Source: Diphasiastrum complanatum (taxonomy: Eukaryota > Streptophyta > Lycopodiopsida > Lycopodiales > Lycopodiaceae). Taken from it: a DNA stretch of 64,000 nucleotides. The position numbers were made by a program, and so were the translations under genes. Within the stretch, counting starts at the first letter, position 1, and each line of letters opens with the position of its first letter. Shown in pieces: positions 58,171 to 64,000 of this stretch. The stretch spans positions 1 to 64,000 of the forward strand of contig MU832191.1 in NCBI GenBank assembly GCA_029204225.1, written 5' to 3'. The notes below the pieces were generated by a model, which worked only from the letters and a program-made list of their open reading frames with translations, did no database searches and was not told the DNA's origin.

Positions 58171-60256
58171 ACAAACACAAAGTAACTTGAAATGAAAGTT
58201 GTTGTACGGTTTCACACATGTGAAAAGTACATACGCAGCCTCCAAGTTGCTTTGATCCAAATGAATACAAGCTATCACTCTAGATGAACTCGCCCTCACT
58301 AGTATTGGCCAAAAACAAATTTTGCCAACGATCTTTACAAGTTTTATGATTCAAATGATCACTCTCTTACTTAGCTCTGATACCATGATAAATTATCAGT
58401 TTTTAGGACAATAATGATTGTACTTAACAATCATAGAGAGTTATTGGTTGCTTAATCAATGGATCTATCAAGTTCTACACATTAGATCTTGATCTAGATT
58501 CACTACACTTGGATTTAAGGAAGAGCAATGGATCAACACATCATAAATTAGTGGAGGCGGCCTCACACGTGTGGAGTACTGTCCACAATACGACATGCAC
58601 CTGAAATAACAATATATGTCTGGTATAATCCAGCAGGTCTTCACACGTGTGAAGAGTGCCACATCACTCAGATCTATCCATTTGATCCATCCTTGATCCT
58701 TATCCAAAGTTGACCTTCTAGAATATGGCTAAAATCCAAAAAGCTAGTCTCCTAGAATATAAGAATATTCCCTACAAAATAGGATCTAAGAAAAATGGTC
58801 AGCTCTTATCTTCTAGAACTCTATACACACGTGTGAACATCCACTTGCCATGTGGGAGCATTTACTCATGCACATGCAAGGAAAAGCTAATTTCTAGGTG
58901 ACTAGTCAACTTGAGTAAAAAAAACTAGTCATATCATGTTCACACTAACTAGATTGATACAAAATCAATTTAGATATATACAAGTATGAAAAGTACTTTC
59001 TTTCACGTGGGAACAGGCTCCACACATGTGAAATCATATCATCAACATTGTTCTAATGTTTGATCATTATTTACAATAACCAATGTCAAGTGAGAAGTGA
59101 CAAATTTCAACAAAGTTAGGGTTTAGGGTTAGGGCACTTTTTTTTTTTCAACAAAAATTTCAAAGTGAAAGAACTGAATTTTTTTTATAAATAAATAGAA
59201 CTTCAAGAATGAAAGGTTGAAGTGCTTCTCTCCCAAATTTCCACCAAAAAATTAGTTCTACCTCCTTCACAAAAATTGTCATATCTCTCTCAATTTTCAA
59301 CCAAATTGGCTGCAAATTCTAGCTAAGAGAGAGATCTACAATCCTATGGAATTACAGTCATTAAATTTGGCCAAAAGTACAGCCAAAAATGAAAAAAAGA
59401 AAAAACGGACTGCAAAAACTTAACTAGCTAAGATTGGAATGAAAACACTATAATGGCCATAACTTGGTCATTATAGCTCCAAATCAGAAAATCTCAGTAC
59501 CTCCAAAAAGCCTAAAAAAAGATCTACTAATCTACAATAATAAATCACACAAAAAATGAAGATTAAATGGTCAAAAACTAAATCAAAACTTGCTGGAAAT
59601 TGAAAAATCAAGAAAACTAGAATAAGGAACTCTACCAAATTTAACAAAATCCACCAAATCTGATGGGGAAAGGATCTAATGCTCTGATACCAAAATTGTC
59701 ATTTGCCAATATTAGCATTCAAACATCTAATCCATTCATTAAACATCAAAATATCATGACAATGCAAGAAATCAAGAAACTAGTCAAAATTCAAGAAACT
59801 AACTAAATGTAGCCAAACTTCACCAAAATGGGTAAAGATAGAATCCATTATTCATTATTATTGATCATTCAGAAGATTAGGCTTGAAACTAGAGCATAAT
59901 CATAGCTCTCATGTGATTGTAGGCACATGAACCATCAATACTATCAAGAAAGCTCTCAAAGAGAAGCTTCAAGATTACCAAAAGTTCAAAAATCATAAAA
60001 GCAGAATAGCCTCCAAATTAGCACAACATCCTCTATTTATAGTGGGTCTTTAGTGCCTCTAATTAACATTTGGGACCTTATTACTTAATTTGGGCCTTAC
60101 AACCATTATTATAATTCCCGCCAGTACAAATGTGGCGTGGTTGTTTGCGCCTTTTTATTAACAATTCCAATAACTAATTCTAGTCTAGTTTAGCTCCATG
60201 GCTATTTTGGTAATTCATTAATAAGCTCATGGGCCCATTACATACAACACATGACA
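58171..60256 (-). other. LTR-like sequence with two tRNA-Met primer-binding sites
   Basis: GCTCTGATACCA occurs at 58375-58386 and again at 59682-59693 (both minus orientation). Two minus-strand LTRs may therefore begin at 58388 and about 59693. TATTTATAG near 60035 (CTATAAATA on the minus strand) could be the TATA box of the second. 58564-58835 carries three CACACGTGTG palindromes. No coding domain. Confidence 0.45.
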
Positions 60257-60284
60257 TCTGCATGGTCTGAAACAGTCACCAAGA

Positions 60285-61391
60285 TCGTGGTTTCAGAAAA
60301 TCAATGCATTTATAATCGAGAATGGTTTTATTCCAAACTCGGCAGAGTCGGATGTTTACTTCAAGTTTGTTTTTCCTTTCTTCATAATCATCACTCTTTA
60401 TGTAGATGATACGTTACTTTTTAGTAACAATCTAAATTTATTGAAGGATACGAAATGCGTGCTAGCACAGGAGTACAAGATGACTGATATGGGTCCAGCC
60501 CATTACTGCCTTGGAATCCAGATTCATCGAAATCGATCTAGCAGACATATTTATATCAATCAACAATGATATCTCACTAATGTACTGGAAAAATATGGAA
60601 TGACCAACTGCAAATCAAGTTACTTTCCACTCGACCCTGATCTGAAATTATCGAAGGAACAATGCCCTCAAACCGAGACAGAAAAGGAGGAAATGAAGCA
60701 ATATCCATTTCACTCCATTATCGACTCACTGATGTATGCAATGCTCTGCACTCGACCAGACCTTGCATACCCAATCAGTTCACTTAGCCAATTCCTATCG
60801 AATCCAAGTTCAACCCATTGGAAAGCACTCATAAAGGTCATGAAGTATGTCCAAGCAACAAACCATCTTAGCATCTGTTATGGAGGCAACCAGCCTGCCA
60901 ATATTTTCAAAGGATACACAGATGCAGATTGGGCAAGAGATATCGACACCAGAAGATCGACTTCTGGATTTGTATTCTTATACAATCAAGGCCCAATCTC
61001 ATGGAACAACCGCAAACAGACCTCAGTAGCACTATCATCAACCAAATCAGAATACATAGCTGTCACAAATGCTACCACGGAGGCAATTTGGCTAAGGAAT
61101 CTGCTTGCATATATTGACCTTGCTCAATCACATCCAACGACAATCTATTGTGACAATCAAAGCACAATTGCACTATCTCTAAAACCGAGATTTCACTCTC
61201 GAAGCAAACATATCGAAATCAGGTATCACTACCTTAGAGAAAAAGTGCAAGGCAAGGAAGTGTCATTGGTTTACTGCAGGACAGATCTTATGGCAGTAGT
61301 TCACTTCACGAAAGCACTATCAAAGGAGCACCATCTCAAATTTAACGACATGCTAAGTCTGAAGATAAAAAAATTTCAGGATCCACATTAA
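60285..61391 (+). pseudogene. Copia-7 reverse transcriptase end and RNase H
   Basis: FQKINAFIIENGFIPNSAES, ITLYVDDTLLFSNNLNLL (YVDD intact), DMGPAHYCLGIQIHRNRSSR, then a TGA at about 60569 (INQQ-stop-YLTNVLEKYG). The open frame 60600-61388 holds GSLMYAM-like SLMYAMLCTRPDLAYPIS, GYTDADWARDIDTRRSTSGF, ALSSTKSEYIAVTNATTEAI, TIYCDNQSTIALSLKPRFHS, RSKHIEIRYHYLREKVQGKE and HFTKALSKEHHLKFND. The RNase H Asp-Glu-Asp positions are all present. Confidence 0.9.
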
Positions 61392-61398
61392 GGGGGAG

Positions 61399-61761
61399 TG
61401 TTGGATTTCTATGCTCAAGACCAAATCCATTCAGTAATGAGCATCTTGAAAAATTATGACTCAAACGACAAATATGAGAAAATCGACAAATCTAACTCGG
61501 TCGACAAATCTATCTCAACCAACAAATCTGAATATGAGGCAACCGACAAATCTGAGGCATCCAACAAGAGGAGGCAGCCGACAATTCGGACTCGGCCGAC
61601 AAATCGGACCAAGCCGAACTATCTAATGAGTCTGAACTATCTAACTTCATCATCAGGGAAAAGTCAATCCAATCATCTTGATTATTGCTGGTAATTGTTG
61701 CACTTCCGATCTAAAACCGTCCGTTGTTCTACTTCCGCTGCTATCCCACTGATTTCCGACA
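61399..61761 (+). repeat. Copia-7 3' LTR (363 bp) with CCGACAAATC minisatellite
   Basis: Starts TGTTGGATTTC right after the polypurine tract and ends GATTTCCGACA. 61485-61610 has imperfect repeats of CCGACAAATCTG. The end matches 21785-21869 in reverse (Copia-2 LTR). Confidence 0.85.
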
Positions 61762-62799
61762 CTTATTGGTTAATTTCGCCAAATTAGTACACTTGTGAAA
61801 TATGGGCACATTTCAAAGGAATAATGTACATGCACCTTAACTAGGGATTTACACTTCTTCCCAAAATAATCCTTGACCAGTATGAACATAATCTGTTGGG
61901 AAATGGCCTAATAAGTGACCTTTGCACTTGGTAAATGATTGTAAAATTATGGTGAGGCCATTTGGCCAAGCCATAATCGAACTGGACTGGGTGTAAAGGT
62001 CACTAAGAAGAAGATCTTTCTGAAGTGTAAAGAAGACCTTTTTTTATTGTTGAAATTATTAGGTCTCAATTAGGCATCTTTATGAGTCATGATATGCCTA
62101 TGAACTCTTTTTACGACCTTTTTATAGATACAAAGTTCATGTGAAAATGTTTTGATGTAGATTTCATAACATGCCAAAAAATTAGGTGAGTCACTATCGA
62201 ATTTCATAATATGCAAAGAAATAAAGATAAATTGATAATATGAGGTTCAATGTTTTATGAATTCACTAACTCCACCAAACAGAGTCCCAACACGTAGCAC
62301 GTGTGAAGGGGAGAGGGGGAGAAACGTACACGTGGCATGTTGTGGTTGGTCAGGAGGAGCCTGATTGCAGGCCATAGCAAGGCCTCACATAAACGTTCAA
62401 TCTCAACCATCCGACTAGTACGTCAGGTATCCTTCATATGACGACTAGATATCATCTTGTAACAAGTTTTGCTGCTCCCGTGACTCTTCCTGCTACCACC
62501 AATAACCAACATGAGGTACCATCGATAACCAGCCTCCTCATGAAAGATACCAATACATCTTGTGTGTCTACTCAAATCTTACACGGAATCAACAACTCGC
62601 CTCCTCATGAAAGATACCTAGTACATCTTGTGTGTCTACTCAAATCTTACAAGAATCAACTATTCACATTGAGTGAGGGACCACCACTACCTACCTTAAT
62701 GCATCATGATAGGTTTACATTTTATGCCCTACATTTTTTTTTAAAAATTTCTTCTCTTCTTCCTCTCCTAACAACAGATATATATAATAACATGTAGAT
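61762..62799. other. Intergenic sequence with a 67-bp direct repeat
   Basis: Contains a tandem pair at 62532-62598 and 62599-62660 (core CCTCCTCATGAAAGATACC and ACATCTTGTGTGTCTACTC). Otherwise nothing recognised. ATATATATAATAACATG at 62778-62794 lies just before the putative exon and may be part of its promoter. Confidence 0.5.
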
Positions 62800-62805
62800 A
62801 TGTGG

Positions 62806-62998
62806 ATGGCGATTTCTTCCTCCATCGCCATTTCTTCTTCTTCTTTGCTTGTTGCTGCTGCTATTGCATCTTCTTCTACTCTGCTAAAGCCGTGCATTCC
62901 ATTTCGAAGCAGAAGGAATACCTCGTTCTTCTCCTGCACAATTCGTCCACGTTCACGCAATTCACTTCCATCTTGTACTGCTGCTGCTGCTGCCTCAA
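62806..62998 (+). CDS. Putative first exon of a plastid-targeted protein gene
   Basis: MAISSSIAISSSSLLVAAAI, then Ser/Ala/Arg-rich sequence (RSRRNTSFFSCTIRPRSRNS) and a short Ala run, with almost no acidic residues: the composition of a chloroplast transit peptide. It ends at CTCAA followed by GTGAGT, a good 5' splice site (intron from 62999). An ATG six bases upstream (62800) is in the same frame. The rest of the gene would lie in or beyond the following kilobase; I cannot identify it. A TC-rich leader precedes it. Confidence 0.4.
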
Positions 62999-64000
62999 GT
63001 GAGTCTTCATTGCTTGCTCCCTGCCTAATGGTTGTGTGTGTTTGTGACTTTCAGTCTTGCTTCCTGCTTGTATTGCATTTTCATTCTATATGTGCTGTTT
63101 AACTTGCACTTAATTTCTGAATTTGATGTTTATATTGCATTTCCTCTCTGGATTTGCTGCTTATATCGCTTCTCTTTCCGGATGTGCTGCTTACATGGCT
63201 TTACTTTCTCGATTTTCTGCTTATTCTTTCAAGCAAGTAAGCTTTGCTTTTATCGATTTGGGGCAAGAATCGCCGATCTGCTGTTTTAAAGCTGTGAAAA
63301 TCAGATTTGGCCTGCGAAAAACGTTTAAAGTAAGGAAGAATTTGATGCTTGAATCTTTTCAGAAAGCTTCCCAGTTAGTTTGTTGTGTTTTGGAATAGGA
63401 AGGATTGCTGAAGCAAATCTATCACAGGGGATCTAGTCTTTTCAGCTCATTGGCAGAGCATTCATTCAGTATGCCACTTGCATAAAAACCCCTCTGCAAG
63501 GTTCGTCTTTTGGAGTGGATGATGGAGAGTAATCCTACGTAACATAGTAGGCATGCGAGCCCCCACTATCAAAACAGTTCTGCTCGATTGGACATTCAAG
63601 AGTATGGCTTGATCGTTTCATTTTGCGATACTATTTCGAAGCGTTGATGAAATATGTAGAGCAATCTGTAGAGTGGGAGGAAAAACTGGATCTTTGCCAT
63701 GCAGGCTTTCAAGGGAAAATCTTTTCTAGTTATGTAGAACATGTACTTGTTCAAGATATAGATGCTAATTAATGAATAGAAGCCTTTATTCAGATATCTG
63801 ATCTGCTAATCTTGTTGACTATCAATACATGTATCACACACGAAACTGAAATTAGCACATCCAGATGAAAATCTTGCACCTCATTAACTCTTAAAAAGCA
63901 CATCACAATAATATAGAGAGTTTATGCTAGATTCCACCCAACAAAGTGATGCATAAGCATGCACTGGCACACCCCTACAAGGCTCACACATCACTCCCCT
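62999..64000 (+). other. Probable long first intron, no exon recognised
   Basis: T-rich, with a short repeated phrase around 63140-63220 (variants of GGATTTGCTGCTTAYAT). Open frames here have no family likeness. No convincing acceptor plus coding segment seen to the window end. Confidence 0.35.

Larger units (their letters stand above)
60257..61761 (+). mobile_element. Copia-7: 5'-truncated plus-strand Copia with 3' LTR
   Basis: Enters in mid-RT at about 60257 (GLKQSPR) and runs through RNase H to a stop at 61389-61391, followed by TAAGGGGGAG (polypurine tract) and an LTR (61399-61761). Of all elements here it keeps the longest open pol frame (60600-61388). Same family as Copia-2: MTNCKSSYFPLDPDLKL against MTNYKSSYYPLDPSLKL, and matching LTRs. 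Confidence 0.88.

Overview
This is nuclear DNA of a land plant, and almost all of it is transposon-derived. Introns have GT-AG ends, Copia fragments in different states of decay lie in both orientations, LTR primer-binding sites match plant initiator tRNA-Met (TGGTATCAGAGC) or a TGGCGYCGTTG type, and there are seven long (GA)n/(CT)n tracts. The one clear host gene is an intronless PLS-type PPR protein with a DYW domain. Its style (repeated MYGKCGS, WNAMI.ACAQNGQ and LDACA cycles) resembles the expanded PPR-DYW families of ferns and lycophytes. A fern with a large genome is my best guess; this is inference from one protein.

Layout. 1-8.6 kb is a CACTA (En/Spm)-type region. It holds a subterminal array of GACGT-rich repeats, a decayed TNP1-like 3' end on the minus strand and decayed TNP2 pieces (DUF4218-like and DUF4216-like) on the plus strand. 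A duplicated module of about 1.25 kb (945-2185 and 7306-8575) carries a decayed Ulp1-like cysteine peptidase C-terminus facing a small two-exon gene whose product looks ubiquitin-like. 9.6-16.5 kb is a minus-strand Copia element (Copia-1) with a roughly 1-kb LTR; its gag is split by a nested 2.74-kb LTR element with a 5-bp target duplication. 17.4-22.4 kb has a gypsy-like LTR edge, a plus-strand Copia stub and a minus-strand Copia (Copia-2) joined head to head. 24.7-26.5 kb is a compact Copia deletion derivative with both LTRs (Copia-3). 26.8-28.0 kb holds an unclassified repeat family with stacked hairpins, a GC-rich body and a strong G-quadruplex motif. 28.4-30.6 kb is the PPR-DYW gene, preceded by tandem repeats.

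33.7-34.4 kb is a LINE RT remnant. 35.1-35.8 and 44.1-44.8 kb are arms of a large inverted repeat. 37.6-40.2 kb is Copia-4, interrupted by a perfectly bounded solo LTR. 41.0-41.8 kb is a Copia 3' end (Copia-5a). 40.8-40.9 and 45.5-45.9 kb carry an LTR family in inverted orientation. 46.9-48.3 kb is Copia-5b with an internal tandem duplication. 49.4-50.5 kb is an LTR related to that of Copia-1. 50.6-51.2 kb is a Copia integrase fragment (Copia-8). 53.2-54.2 kb is a Copia protease/pre-integrase stub (Copia-9). 54.9-58.2 kb is a mosaic Copia pol (Copia-6). 60.3-61.8 kb is a 5'-truncated Copia with an intact 3' LTR (Copia-7), of the same family as Copia-2. At the right edge (62.8 kb) there is a likely first exon of a plastid-targeted protein gene.

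No coherent pathway is encoded. The most interesting items are the DYW domain whose HxE motif reads HSV, the peptidase plus ubiquitin-like module of the CACTA region, and the unclassified hairpin/GC-rich repeat.
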